Assembly: GCF_024347195.1 (NCBI RefSeq)
Contig: NZ_AP025281.1
Location: 2,232,001 to 2,296,000 of the forward strand
Reading direction: 5' to 3'
From: Aliamphritea hakodatensis
GTDB taxonomy: Bacteria; Pseudomonadota; Gammaproteobacteria; Pseudomonadales; Balneatricaceae
DNA length: 64,000 nt
Position 1 is the first letter of the stretch. Each line of letters begins with the position of its first letter. Below, one piece after another: positions 33,835-42,507 of this stretch. The notes under the pieces are model-generated. The model searched no databases, was not told the DNA's origin, and saw only the letters and a list, made by a program, of their open reading frames with translations. The translations under genes and the position numbers were made by a program.

Positions 33835-35295
33835 ATGAAATTAGAATTACAGGACAGCAGCTTGCTGAAAACCCAGGCCTTTATTAACGGTGACTGGGTT
33901 AACGGTGATGCGGGTGAGAGTTTCGCGGTATACAACCCTGCCAACGGTGAGAAAATTGCCGACGTTGCCAGTGTCGGTCAGGCGGAAACCCGCCGTGCCA
34001 TTGAAGCGGCTGAGGCGGCAATGCAAAGCTGGAAAGCCCTGTCTGCGGCACAGCGTTCTGCGGTGCTGGAAGCTTGGCACGCACTGATCCTGGAAAATCA
34101 GCAGGATCTGGCGGCGCTGATGACCCTGGAACAGGGTAAACCGCTGTTTGAGTCGGTGGGCGAAGTTGCCTACGGTGCGTCTTACCTTAAGTGGTTCGCC
34201 GAAGAAGGTAAACGGATCTACGGCGACATCATTCCTACCCCACAAACGAACCGCCGCGGTGTGGTGATAAAACAGCCTGTGGGTGTGGTGGCGGCGATTA
34301 CACCCTGGAACTTCCCGAATGCGATGATCGCCCGTAAGGTGGCGCCGGCGCTGGCGGTGGGTTGTGCCATTGTGCTTAAGCCTGCGGCGGAAACACCTTT
34401 GTCGGCGCTGGCGCTGGCAGAGCTGGCGAAACGGGCCGGCTTGCCGGATGGCCTGTTCTCGGTGCTGCCAACATCGGATGCAGTGGCGGTGGGCGGTGAA
34501 ATGACTGCTAACCCGGTAGTTAAAAAGGTGACCTTTACCGGTTCAACGCCGGTGGGCAAACTGCTGATGAAACAGTGTGCAGATACCGTTAAGCGTACTT
34601 CCATGGAGCTGGGGGGCAATGCGCCGGTCATCATCTTTGACGATGCGGATCTGGACGCGGCGATCGAAGGTGCACTGGTTTCTAAGTACCGTAACTCGGG
34701 TCAGACATGTATCTGTGCCAACCGCTTGCTGGTACAGGACAGTATCTACGATGCTTTTGTTGAGAAGTTTACCGCTGCCGTGAACGGCTTCCGTCTGGGG
34801 CAGGGCTTCGATAAAGATACTACCCACGGTCCGGTCATTACGGAAAAGGCGCTGAATGATATTCACGCCAAGGTCGAAAATGCCGTGGCTGAAGGGGCGA
34901 CGGTAGTGACCGGCGGTCAGCCATCTGAGCTGGGCGGTAACTTCTATGAGCCGACAATCCTGACCGGCGTAAATACGGATATGCGTGTGTTCCGTGAAGA
35001 GATCTTTGGCCCGGTTGCGCCGGTCTTCCGCTTCTCCACTGAAGAAGAAGCCATTTCGATGGCAAACGATACCGAGTTTGGTCTGGCCGCCTATGTGTAT
35101 ACCCAGAATCTGGGCCGTGTGTGGCGGGTGTCAGAAGGGATCGAGTACGGCATGGTGGGGGTGAATGAAACCGCCATCAGTTCTGAAGTCATTCCGTTTG
35201 GCGGCGTTAAGGAGTCCGGTCAGGGCCGTGAAGGTTCCAAGTATGGGCTGGATGATTATCTGGAAACCAAGTACATCTGCATGGGTGGTCTGTAA
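33835..35295 (+). CDS. gabD: Succinate-semialdehyde dehydrogenase, GabD-like
   Basis: A 486-residue ALDH close to GabD. It has TPWNFPNAMIARKVAPALA, the FTGSTPVGKLLM loop, ELGGNAP and the catalytic cysteine in GQTCICANRLLV, with GGVKESGQGREG near the end. The aldolase HpaI releases succinate semialdehyde, so this enzyme would finish the homoprotocatechuate pathway to succinate. The gene has its own HpaR-type box upstream and a hairpin downstream. A GABA-linked role is the alternative. Confidence 0.88.
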   Translation: MKLELQDSSLLKTQAFINGDWVNGDAGESFAVYNPANGEKIADVASVGQAETRRAIEAAEAAMQSWKALSAAQRSAVLEAWHALILENQQDLAALMTLEQGKPLFESVGEVAYGASYLKWFAEEGKRIYGDIIPTPQTNRRGVVIKQPVGVVAAITPWNFPNAMIARKVAPALAVGCAIVLKPAAETPLSALALAELAKRAGLPDGLFSVLPTSDAVAVGGEMTANPVVKKVTFTGSTPVGKLLMKQCADTVKRTSMELGGNAPVIIFDDADLDAAIEGALVSKYRNSGQTCICANRLLVQDSIYDAFVEKFTAAVNGFRLGQGFDKDTTHGPVITEKALNDIHAKVENAVAEGATVVTGGQPSELGGNFYEPTILTGVNTDMRVFREEIFGPVAPVFRFSTEEEAISMANDTEFGLAAYVYTQNLGRVWRVSEGIEYGMVGVNETAISSEVIPFGGVKESGQGREGSKYGLDDYLETKYICMGGL

Positions 35296-35310
35296 GCACC
35301 ACCTCATATA

Positions 35311-35345
35311 CAGCCCGGACGCCGTGCCGGGCTGAACCGTTTTAT
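35311..35345 (+). terminator. Terminator after gabD-like gene
   Basis: CAGCCCGG (35311-35318) pairs with CCGGGCTG (35327-35334), followed shortly by TTTTATTT. Confidence 0.6.
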
Positions 35346-35404
35346 TTCCGTCAGAGCCTGTTTGTATAACCCCTTAACAGGGGATGGGCATTTTTATATA
35401 AATA

Positions 35405-35418
35405 CTTAATATGTTAAT
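35405..35418. promoter_or_regulatory. HpaR-type box before hpaH
   Basis: CTTAATATGTTAAT, about 140 bp before the hpaH start. A weaker related ATTAAG-AT-ATTAAG follows at 35431-35444. Confidence 0.55.
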
Positions 35419-35557
35419 TAGTAGATATTGATTAAGATATTAAGTATATTTGGTGAGAGATAGTTAAGATGTTATCTGTTTCGGTAAAAGACACAGATGA
35501 CTCGCCTGATGCCATGGTATCTGGCCTGAAAACAAACCTATTGAAAAGGGCACATAC

Positions 35558-36361
35558 ATGTTAACTCCGGAACAGATCAGCGATGCTGCTGAACGCCTGT
35601 ACAACGCAGAAAATGGCCGCCAGCAGATTCCTGCGCTTACCCTGGATTATCCCGGGATGGATATGGATGACGCTTATAAAATCCAGAAAACCTGGGTTGA
35701 CCGTAAGATTGAAGAAGGGGCCAGCGTTAAGGGTTACAAAATCGGCCTGACATCCCGTGCCATGCAGATGGCAGTAAACATTGATCAGCCGGACTACGGC
35801 GTGCTGCTGGATGATATGTTCTTTGCGGATGGCGCTGAAATTAAGGTGGATGACTTCCTTGATCCGCGCATCGAAGTTGAACTGGCATTTGTGCTGAAAG
35901 ACCGTCTGGAAGGCGACAACATCACCATGTTTGATGTCCTTAATGCCACCGATTACGTGGTACCGGCGCTGGAACTGATTGCGGCTCGTTGCCACCGTAC
36001 CGATCCGGAAACCGGCTATACCCGCAAGGTACTGGATACCATTTCTGACAATGCGGCCAATGCCGGCATCATTCTGGGCGGCCGCCCGATCAAACCGATG
36101 GAAATGGATCTGCGTTGGGCAGGCTCTTTGCTGTACCTCAACGGTCAGATCGAAGAAACCGGCATTGCTGCCGGGGTGCTGGGCCATCCGGCAAACGGCA
36201 TTTGCTGGGTGTGCAAACGTTTTGCCCCGCACGGGGTGGCGCTGGAGCCGGGTCAGGTGATTCTGTCCGGCTCGTTTACCCGTCCGGTACCGGTAAAAGC
36301 CGGTGATACTGTGCATGCAGATTACGGCCCGCTGGGCGGTATCTCTGTGAAGTTTGTCTGA
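35558..36361 (+). CDS. hpaH: 2-oxo-hept-3-ene-1,7-dioate hydratase, HpaH
   Basis: A 267-residue hydratase of the fumarylacetoacetate-hydrolase-like fold. It has GYKIGLTSRAMQ, the metal-site region DPRIEVELAFVLKDRL and GSFTRPVPVKAGDTVHADYG near the end. It hydrates 2-oxohept-3-enedioate to 4-hydroxy-2-oxoheptanedioate, the HpaI substrate. The ATG follows AAAAGGGCACATAC. First gene of the plus-strand hpaHIG1G2EF operon; hpaI follows 10 bp after its stop. Confidence 0.93.
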   Translation: MLTPEQISDAAERLYNAENGRQQIPALTLDYPGMDMDDAYKIQKTWVDRKIEEGASVKGYKIGLTSRAMQMAVNIDQPDYGVLLDDMFFADGAEIKVDDFLDPRIEVELAFVLKDRLEGDNITMFDVLNATDYVVPALELIAARCHRTDPETGYTRKVLDTISDNAANAGIILGGRPIKPMEMDLRWAGSLLYLNGQIEETGIAAGVLGHPANGICWVCKRFAPHGVALEPGQVILSGSFTRPVPVKAGDTVHADYGPLGGISVKFV

Positions 36362-36371
36362 GGGGCGGGCT

Positions 36372-37211
36372 ATGTCTTCTGAATTGCAAACCGATTACAG
36401 CACACAGTTGCCGGTGAATACCTTCAAGCAGGGGCTTAAAGGCGATCAGCCTTTATGGGGGCTGTGGCTGGGGCTGCCGGATTCAAGCTGTGCCGAGATT
36501 CTGGCCGGTGCCGGCTTTGACTGGTTACTGATCGACGGTGAACACGCGCCTTTCGAACTGGGCAGCACCATGCGCCACCTGCAGGCAATGGCACCGTATC
36601 CGGTATCGGCCATTGTGCGCCCGGAAGAAGGCCGCACGGCGTTACTGAAACGTTTGCTGGATATCGGCGCGCAGACGCTGCTGATTCCCATGTGTGATAC
36701 CGCCGAACAGGCCCGTGAGCTGGTGCAGGCGGTGAAGTATCCGCCACAGGGCATCCGTGGGCTGGGCAGTTCGCTGGCCCGTGCCGCTAAATGGAATAAC
36801 GTGCCGGGGTATCTGCAAAAAGCCAATGATGAAATCTGTCTGATCGTTCAGGCGGAAACCACCACCGCGATGGAAAATCTGGCTGAAATTGCTGCGGTTG
36901 ACGGGGTGGATGCAGTCTTTATTGGCCCGTCGGATCTCTCTGCCTCGATGGGCCATGTGGGTAATCCGGATCATCCGGACGTGGTCGCTGCCATTGAGCA
37001 GGGCATCGCCATCATCAATGCCGCCGGTAAAGCCGCCGGTCTGCTGTGTATTAATCCGGCGAAAGCCAATGACTATGTCGCCAAAGGGGCCCGTTTTGTG
37101 GGCATTGGCGTCGACACTCTGTTGCTGGGCAATGCCGCCCGGCAGTTAGCGAAAAGCTTTAAAAACGGCACTGCAGGCAGTGCTGGCGCTGGTCAGTCCA
37201 GCGGTTATTAA
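36372..37211 (+). CDS. hpaI: 4-hydroxy-2-oxoheptanedioate aldolase, HpaI
   Basis: A 279-residue class II (metal-dependent) aldolase of the HpcH/HpaI family. LWLGLPDSSCAEILAGAGFD opens the barrel, LIDGEHAPFELGS supplies the active-site histidine, IVQAETTTAMENL the metal-binding glutamate, and FIGPSDLSASMGH the aspartate. It splits the substrate into pyruvate and succinate semialdehyde. The start at 36372 follows GAGGGGCGGGCT; an in-frame codon at 36354 overlaps hpaH and is less likely. Confidence 0.92.
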   Translation: MSSELQTDYSTQLPVNTFKQGLKGDQPLWGLWLGLPDSSCAEILAGAGFDWLLIDGEHAPFELGSTMRHLQAMAPYPVSAIVRPEEGRTALLKRLLDIGAQTLLIPMCDTAEQARELVQAVKYPPQGIRGLGSSLARAAKWNNVPGYLQKANDEICLIVQAETTTAMENLAEIAAVDGVDAVFIGPSDLSASMGHVGNPDHPDVVAAIEQGIAIINAAGKAAGLLCINPAKANDYVAKGARFVGIGVDTLLLGNAARQLAKSFKNGTAGSAGAGQSSGY

Positions 37212-37226
37212 TCAGGTACAGAAACT

Positions 37227-37877
37227 ATGAATAGCAATCCGATTGTTAAAGGCAAGCTGGTCTGCGTGGCATTAAACGATGCACAGCAGCTGGCCGCGAT
37301 GCAGGCTGAATTCAGCCAGGCACCTTATAAAGCAGCACCGACTCAGCCGGTACTGTATTTCAAACCTCATAACACCTGGAATACCGACGGCGCGGTCATT
37401 GAATGGCCGGCCGGGGAAGCGGCCATGGTGGTGGGCGCCAGCCTGGCGGTGGTGATGGGTCAGGAATGCTGCCGGGTCAGTGCTGATGAGGCTCTGAACT
37501 TTGTGGGTGGCTACACCCTGTTACATGATTTTTCCTTACCGGAACAAAGCTATTACCGCCCGGACATTAAGGGTAAATGCCTGGACGGCAGTGCGCCGGT
37601 AGGCGCAGCGGTGGTGGCTGCAGATCAGGTGGCTGATCCTGCGGCACTGACCGTTGTCACCCAGGTGAATGGCGAGACTGTCAGTGAATTGCCAATGAGT
37701 CAGTTGGAACGCAGTGTGCCGGAGCTGATCAGCATCGTGTCCCGCATCATGACCCTGCAGGCCGGTGATGTGCTGGCGGTGGGTTTCCGTGGCGAGCGCA
37801 CAGCCGTGCAGCGCAGCGACCGTGTTACATCGGCCATCGCCGGTGTGGCAGAACTGAATAACCAACTGGCTGATTAA
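37227..37877 (+). CDS. hpaG1: Homoprotocatechuate isomerase/decarboxylase subunit, HpaG1
   Basis: A 216-residue FAH-family protein corresponding to the N-terminal half of the fused E. coli HpaG. It has LYFKPHNTWNTDG, ALNFVGGYTLLHDFSL and, near the end, LISIVSRIMTLQAGDVLAVG. With HpaG2 it would carry out decarboxylation of 5-oxopent-3-ene-1,2,5-tricarboxylate and the following isomerisation. Split hpaG1/hpaG2 genes are known in pseudomonads. No strong ribosome binding site is seen. It is followed by hpaG2 after 10 bp. Confidence 0.87.
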   Translation: MNSNPIVKGKLVCVALNDAQQLAAMQAEFSQAPYKAAPTQPVLYFKPHNTWNTDGAVIEWPAGEAAMVVGASLAVVMGQECCRVSADEALNFVGGYTLLHDFSLPEQSYYRPDIKGKCLDGSAPVGAAVVAADQVADPAALTVVTQVNGETVSELPMSQLERSVPELISIVSRIMTLQAGDVLAVGFRGERTAVQRSDRVTSAIAGVAELNNQLAD

Positions 37878-37887
37878 GGGGCAGACG

Positions 37888-38658
37888 ATGAAACACGCAC
37901 GCGTATTACATAACGGTGTTGAGCTGGATATCACCGTAGATGATGCTAACCGTCTGTTACTGGCTGACGGCACCGAACTGAATGAAGCTGAAGTCACCTG
38001 GCTGTGCCCGGTAAAACAGCCGGGAACGATTTTTGCGCTGGGGCTTAACTATGCAGATCACGCCTCTGAGCTGGCGTTTGAGCCGCCCACCGAGCCGCTG
38101 GTGTTCTTAAAAGGGGCTAATACCCTGACCGGCCATAAGCAGCCGTCTTACCGCCCGGATGATATTGAATTTCAGCACTATGAATGTGAGCTGGTGGCGG
38201 TGATTGGCAAAGCAGGGAAGAACATCGCCCGCGAAGATGCCATGGATTACATCGCCGGTTACACCGTCTGTAACGACTTCGCCATCCGCGACTATCTGGA
38301 AAACTACTACCGGCCGAATCTGCGGGTGAAGAGCCGTGATTCCCTGTGCCCGATCGGCCCGTGGCTGATCGATAAAGACGATGTAGGCGATATCAGCAAT
38401 CTGAAACTGACTACCCGTGTCAACGGTGAGCTGACTCAGGAAGGCAGCACTGCTGACATGATTTTTGATGTGCCGTTCCTGGTGGAATACCTCAGCAAGA
38501 TCATGACCCTGCAACCGGGTGACATGATTGCTACCGGTACCCCTAAGGGCCTGAAAGATATGCAGCCCGGCGATGTGGTTGTCTGTGAGATCGAAAAGGT
38601 CGGCGCACTGGAAACCCATATTGTGTCGGAACAGCATTTCTATGGCGACAAGTATTAA
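37888..38658 (+). CDS. hpaG2: Homoprotocatechuate isomerase/decarboxylase subunit, HpaG2
   Basis: A 256-residue FAH-family protein matching the C-terminal half of HpaG. It has IFALGLNYADHASEL, the metal-ligand region HYECELVAVIGKAGKN, GYTVCNDFAIRDY and the closing MIATGTPKGLKDMQPGD. GGGGCAGACG precedes the ATG. It is placed between hpaG1 and hpaE with short gaps, so these genes are surely one operon. Confidence 0.9.
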   Translation: MKHARVLHNGVELDITVDDANRLLLADGTELNEAEVTWLCPVKQPGTIFALGLNYADHASELAFEPPTEPLVFLKGANTLTGHKQPSYRPDDIEFQHYECELVAVIGKAGKNIAREDAMDYIAGYTVCNDFAIRDYLENYYRPNLRVKSRDSLCPIGPWLIDKDDVGDISNLKLTTRVNGELTQEGSTADMIFDVPFLVEYLSKIMTLQPGDMIATGTPKGLKDMQPGDVVVCEIEKVGALETHIVSEQHFYGDKY

Positions 38659-38679
38659 TCAAGACCCGGAGATATAACG

Positions 38680-40203
38680 ATGAGCGAAGCATTACAGCAA
38701 AACATTGCCAAAGCCGAAGGCTATCTGGCACGTTTTAAAGACAACACTCTGGGTCACTACATCAATGGTGAATGGACTCAGGGTGCCGAAGGCCAGACCT
38801 TCGAAAACACCACGCCTACCGACAATACTTCACTGGGCTATGTGGTGAAAGGCACTGAGGCGGATGTTAACGCCGCCTGCGAAGCGGCCCGTAAAGCCTC
38901 CGCTGAATGGGCGGAAATGCCTGGCGCTGCCCGCAAGAAAATCCTCCATAAACTGGCGGATGAAATTGAGAAGCGTGCCGAAGAGATTGCGCTGGTTGAG
39001 TCCATGGACTGCGGTCAGGCGCTGCGCTTTATGCGTCAGGCGGCGGTTCGCGGTGCGGCTAACTTCCGTTTCTTTGCGGACAAAGCCCCGGAAGCCCGTA
39101 ACGGTTTATCCCTGCATCAGGATCAGCACACTAACTTCACCGTACGTAATCCGATCGGCCCGGTGGCGGTGATTACGCCGTGGAATACTCCCTTCATGCT
39201 GTCTACCTGGAAGATTGCCCCGGCACTGGCGGCGGGCTGTACGGTGGTACATAAGCCTGCTGAACTGAGCCCGCTGACCGGTGCCATTCTGGCGGAATGT
39301 GCGCAAGCTGCCGGACTGCCGAAAGGTGTCTGGAACATGGTCAACGGCTTCGGTACCGAAGTGGGTAAAGCCCTGACTGAGCACCCGGCGATTAAAGCGG
39401 TGGCACTGGTGGGCGATTCCGCTACCGGTAAGCTGATTCAGGCACAGACCGCTTCGACCCTGAAGCGTCTGCATCTGGAGCTGGGCGGCAAAAACCCGGT
39501 AATCGTGTTTGATGATGCCGACTTTGACCGTGCACTGGATGCCGTGGTGTTCATGATCTACAGCCTGAATGGCCAGCGCTGCACCAGCTCCAGCCGCTTA
39601 CTGGTACAGAGCGGCATTAAAGACAAGTTCATGGCCGCACTTAAAGAGCGGGTTGCCAATCTGAAAGTGGGCCACTCACTGGATCCGGCAACCGAGGTAG
39701 GGCCGCTGGTACATACCGGCCATTACGCCAAGGTAACCGGCTACTTCGACACCGCTAAGGAAGACGGCGCAACCGTCGCTGTGGGAGGCCATTCTCTGCG
39801 TGACGAACTCGGCCCGGGTAACTACGTTGCCCCGACCCTGTTTGTGGATGCCAATAACAGCATGCGCATTGCGCAGGAAGAGATCTTTGGCCCGGTGCTG
39901 ACCGCCATTGAATTCGAAACCGAAGAACAGGCTGTCGAACTGGCAAATGACACCATTTACGGTCTGGCCGGCTACATCTGGACCGCTAACACCGGCCGCG
40001 CCATGCGCATGGCCAATAAGGTGGAAGCGGGCATGCTGTGGGTGAACTCGGAAAATAACCGTAACCTGCCATCGCCGTTTGGCGGTGTAAAGATGTCCGG
40101 TGTGGGCCGTGACGGCGGTGACTGGAGTTTCGATTTCTATATGGAAACCAAGAACGTCTGTATTGCCCACGACTTGCATAACGTGCCGGTACTGGGACGC
40201 TGA
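38680..40203 (+). CDS. hpaE: 5-carboxymethyl-2-hydroxymuconate semialdehyde dehydrogenase, HpaE
   Basis: A 507-residue ALDH. TPWNTPFMLSTWKIAPALAA, ELGGKNPVIVFDD and the catalytic cysteine in NGQRCTSSSRLLV are present, and the C-terminal FYMETKNVCIAHDLHNVPVL is typical of HpaE/HpcC. It oxidises the ring-cleavage product of HpaD with NAD. GGAGATATAACG precedes the ATG. A strong hairpin separates it from hpaF. Confidence 0.93.
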   Translation: MSEALQQNIAKAEGYLARFKDNTLGHYINGEWTQGAEGQTFENTTPTDNTSLGYVVKGTEADVNAACEAARKASAEWAEMPGAARKKILHKLADEIEKRAEEIALVESMDCGQALRFMRQAAVRGAANFRFFADKAPEARNGLSLHQDQHTNFTVRNPIGPVAVITPWNTPFMLSTWKIAPALAAGCTVVHKPAELSPLTGAILAECAQAAGLPKGVWNMVNGFGTEVGKALTEHPAIKAVALVGDSATGKLIQAQTASTLKRLHLELGGKNPVIVFDDADFDRALDAVVFMIYSLNGQRCTSSSRLLVQSGIKDKFMAALKERVANLKVGHSLDPATEVGPLVHTGHYAKVTGYFDTAKEDGATVAVGGHSLRDELGPGNYVAPTLFVDANNSMRIAQEEIFGPVLTAIEFETEEQAVELANDTIYGLAGYIWTANTGRAMRMANKVEAGMLWVNSENNRNLPSPFGGVKMSGVGRDGGDWSFDFYMETKNVCIAHDLHNVPVLGR

Positions 40204-40224
40204 AAAAGCCCGTATGTACAGGGC

Positions 40225-40259
40225 CCGGCAGCCTGCCTGATCGTGGGATTGGCTGCCGG
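40225..40259 (+). terminator. Intercistronic hairpin between hpaE and hpaF
   Basis: CCGGCAGCC (40225-40233) pairs with GGCTGCCGG (40251-40259) and is followed by CTTTAAC. With no long T-run it is probably an attenuator or mRNA-stabilising structure. Confidence 0.5.
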
Positions 40260-40298
40260 CTTTAACCTGTCATGATGGCGGCTAAACAGGAGGCAAAT

Positions 40299-40685
40299 AT
40301 GCCACATTTTATTATGGAATATTCAGCCAATCTGGATGATGATCTGGACATTCCGGCGTTGTTCGAACAGCTGAATAACACGGCCATCGCCACCGGGGTG
40401 TTTCCCATTGGCGGTATCCGTACCCGGGCTGTTCGCTGTGAGCATTATCGAATCGGTGAAGGTGATCCGGAGAATACCTTTGTGCACCTGACGGCCAAAG
40501 TAGGCTCGGGGCGTGATCCGGAGGTGCTGAAAGCCGCGGCAGATAAGGTATTCGCCACTTTTACCGAATGCCTGCAGCTGGTTTTTGATAAGCGCTACAT
40601 GAGTATCGGATTTGAGATGACTGAGCTGCACCCGGTACTGAATTACAAACAGAACAACATCCATCAGAAACTGGCCAGCCGCTGA
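40299..40685 (+). CDS. hpaF: 5-carboxymethyl-2-hydroxymuconate delta-isomerase, HpaF
   Basis: A 128-residue protein of the tautomerase superfamily. It begins with the required N-terminal proline (MPHFIMEYSANL, Pro after the initiator) and has GGIRTRAVRCEHYRIGEGDP and FVHLTAKVGSGRDPE. It isomerises the HpaE product. The start at 40299 follows AGGAGGCAAAT; an upstream in-frame ATG at 40272 would bury the catalytic proline and is rejected. Last gene of the hpaH-to-hpaF operon. Confidence 0.92.
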   Translation: MPHFIMEYSANLDDDLDIPALFEQLNNTAIATGVFPIGGIRTRAVRCEHYRIGEGDPENTFVHLTAKVGSGRDPEVLKAAADKVFATFTECLQLVFDKRYMSIGFEMTELHPVLNYKQNNIHQKLASR

Positions 40686-40861
40686 GGCTTGGTAAGTGCT
40701 TCTGAGGATACTGTGATTTACCAACCGTCTGTGCTGAAGCGCAGGCGGGAAACAGGATTCTGAGTACTTGCCGGGAGAAGAAAAAGACCCATAAGAAGAG
40801 CCTTTAGCAGATTGGGCCATGGTCGTATTTCTTCTCTGTGTCAGGTACATAGAATTGAATA

Positions 40862-40875
40862 ATTAACATATTAAC
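40862..40875. promoter_or_regulatory. HpaR-type box before the TRAP operon
   Basis: ATTAACATATTAAC, 46 bp before the dctP start codon, where it could overlap the promoter. Confidence 0.65.
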
Positions 40876-40920
40876 TTTATAAGTGTACGCAAGCTGAAAT
40901 ATACCTTTGAGGACAGAATA

Positions 40921-41931
40921 ATGAGTATAAAAAAACTTCTCACAGCAGGATTACTGACCGCACTGGCCAGCGTCGCCAGCGCAGAAACAAGCTTACGGGT
41001 GGCGAGCTGGTTGCCACCGACCCATACCCAGAACACCGTTGTCTGGCCGACCTGGGCCAAGTGGGTGGAAGAAGCCACCGAAGGCCGGGTAAAGGTCGTT
41101 GTTGAATATGGTATGGGCCATCCGAAAACCATGTTTGAGCTGGTGGAAGACGGTGTGGTGGATGCCTCTTTCAGCTACCACGGCTATGTGCCGGGCCGCT
41201 TTAAACTGACCCAGATGGTTGAACAGCCATTGCTGGGTACCAATGCCGAGGCGGCTTCAGTGGCGCACTGGCGCATCCATCAGAAGTATCTGGCCGACGC
41301 CAACGAGCACGACGGGCTGGAAGTGATCGGTCTGTTTACCCATGGGCCGGGTCAGATTCAGCTGGCAGAACCGATTGACTCCCTGACAGAGTTGAAAGGT
41401 AAGAAGATCCGTCTGGGCGGCGGTGTGCAGGGTGAGATCGGTCACCGCATGGGTGTGACTGCCGTGGGTGCACCGGCACCGAAAGTGTATGAAATGATGC
41501 AGCAGGGGGTGATTGATGGCGTATTTATCCCGCTGATCGACCAGAAAGGTCTGCGTCTGAAAGAAGTGGCCCGCAATGTGGTGGCCCTGCCGGGCGGCAT
41601 GTACATGGGCAGTTTCTCAATCTTTATGAACCCTGATTTTCTGGATGATCTTGATCCGCAGGACCGTCAGGCGATTCTGGATGTGTCCGGCGAAAAACTC
41701 TCTGCCATGGCCGGTCGCGCCTGGGATGCCGGCGATAAAGACGGTCTTGCCGCTGCTCAGGAAGCCGGTGTGAACGTCATCATGGTCAAGCCGGATGATG
41801 CCTTTGCACAGGAATTTATCAGCCTCACCAAAGGCATGGACGACGCCTTCATTGAATCGGTTGAAGACCGGGGTGTGGATACCCGCAACGCATTGCAGGA
41901 ACTGCGTGAAGTAGCCCGTAACTATAAGTAA
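40921..41931 (+). CDS. dctP: TRAP transporter substrate-binding protein, DctP type
   Basis: A 336-residue periplasmic binding protein with a signal peptide (MSIKKLLTAGLLTALASVAS, cleavage near ASA-ETSL). The mature protein has LRVASWLPPTHTQNTVVWPT, then KIRLGGGVQGEIGHRMGV and APAPKVYEMMQQGVIDG. GAGGACAGAATA precedes the ATG. An HpaR-type box lies 46 bp upstream, so the ligand is probably 4-hydroxyphenylacetate or a related aromatic acid. No hpaX permease gene is seen, which supports this. Confidence 0.9.
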   Translation: MSIKKLLTAGLLTALASVASAETSLRVASWLPPTHTQNTVVWPTWAKWVEEATEGRVKVVVEYGMGHPKTMFELVEDGVVDASFSYHGYVPGRFKLTQMVEQPLLGTNAEAASVAHWRIHQKYLADANEHDGLEVIGLFTHGPGQIQLAEPIDSLTELKGKKIRLGGGVQGEIGHRMGVTAVGAPAPKVYEMMQQGVIDGVFIPLIDQKGLRLKEVARNVVALPGGMYMGSFSIFMNPDFLDDLDPQDRQAILDVSGEKLSAMAGRAWDAGDKDGLAAAQEAGVNVIMVKPDDAFAQEFISLTKGMDDAFIESVEDRGVDTRNALQELREVARNYK

Positions 41932-41959
41932 TGTGCGCGACGGATATGAGGTGGCTCCT

Positions 41960-42475
41960 ATGGCATTAACTGCCTGGGTGAACGCGCATTACGAAGAACA
42001 GGGGCCGGTTGTCTGGCTGGCCTTTGCTCTGGAACTGATTGCAGCGGTAACCCTGTTTTTTCTGATGGCGCTGACCTGCGCTGATGTGATTGGCCGTTAT
42101 TTCTTCGCGGATGCGGTCGACGGCACCACTGAACTCACTGAAATGGCCATTGCGGTACTGGTATTCGCTGAAATGCCGGTGGTGACCTGGCGGGGTGGCC
42201 ATGTGGTGGTGGACATTCTCGACCGCTGGCTGGGCAGCCGGATGATTCAGGTACTGGGTCTGGTATCCGTGTTGCTGATCAGCGGTTCGCTGTACTTTCT
42301 GGCGGTACGGATCTGGGAACTGGCGGCCCGTTCAATCCGGCGTGGCGAAGTGACTGAGTACCTGCAGGTTCCGGTGGGCTATGTGGTGGAATATATCGCC
42401 ATGATGAGCTGGATTACCGCCGCTGCAATGCTGACTTACGGCGCGTACCGGCTGATTACTCAGCCCCGGGATTAA
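41960..42475 (+). CDS. dctQ: TRAP transporter small permease, DctQ type
   Basis: A 171-residue membrane protein with four transmembrane segments. The DctQ signature region is FFLMALTCADVIGRYFF, then EMAIAVLVFAEMPVVTWRGG. The ATG at 41960 follows GAGGTGGCTCCT; a GTG at 41933 is the alternative. It is the middle gene of the TRAP operon. Confidence 0.88.
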   Translation: MALTAWVNAHYEEQGPVVWLAFALELIAAVTLFFLMALTCADVIGRYFFADAVDGTTELTEMAIAVLVFAEMPVVTWRGGHVVVDILDRWLGSRMIQVLGLVSVLLISGSLYFLAVRIWELAARSIRRGEVTEYLQVPVGYVVEYIAMMSWITAAAMLTYGAYRLITQPRD

Positions 42476-42507
42476 GACAGGCAGTTCAGATTTAGCGCCA
42501 CAGGCGC

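Noticed and set aside
35431..35444. Second HpaR-type box before hpaH
   Set aside because: ATTAAG-AT-ATTAAG is a direct repeat rather than a palindrome and fits the consensus poorly; it is only noted with the better box at 35405.
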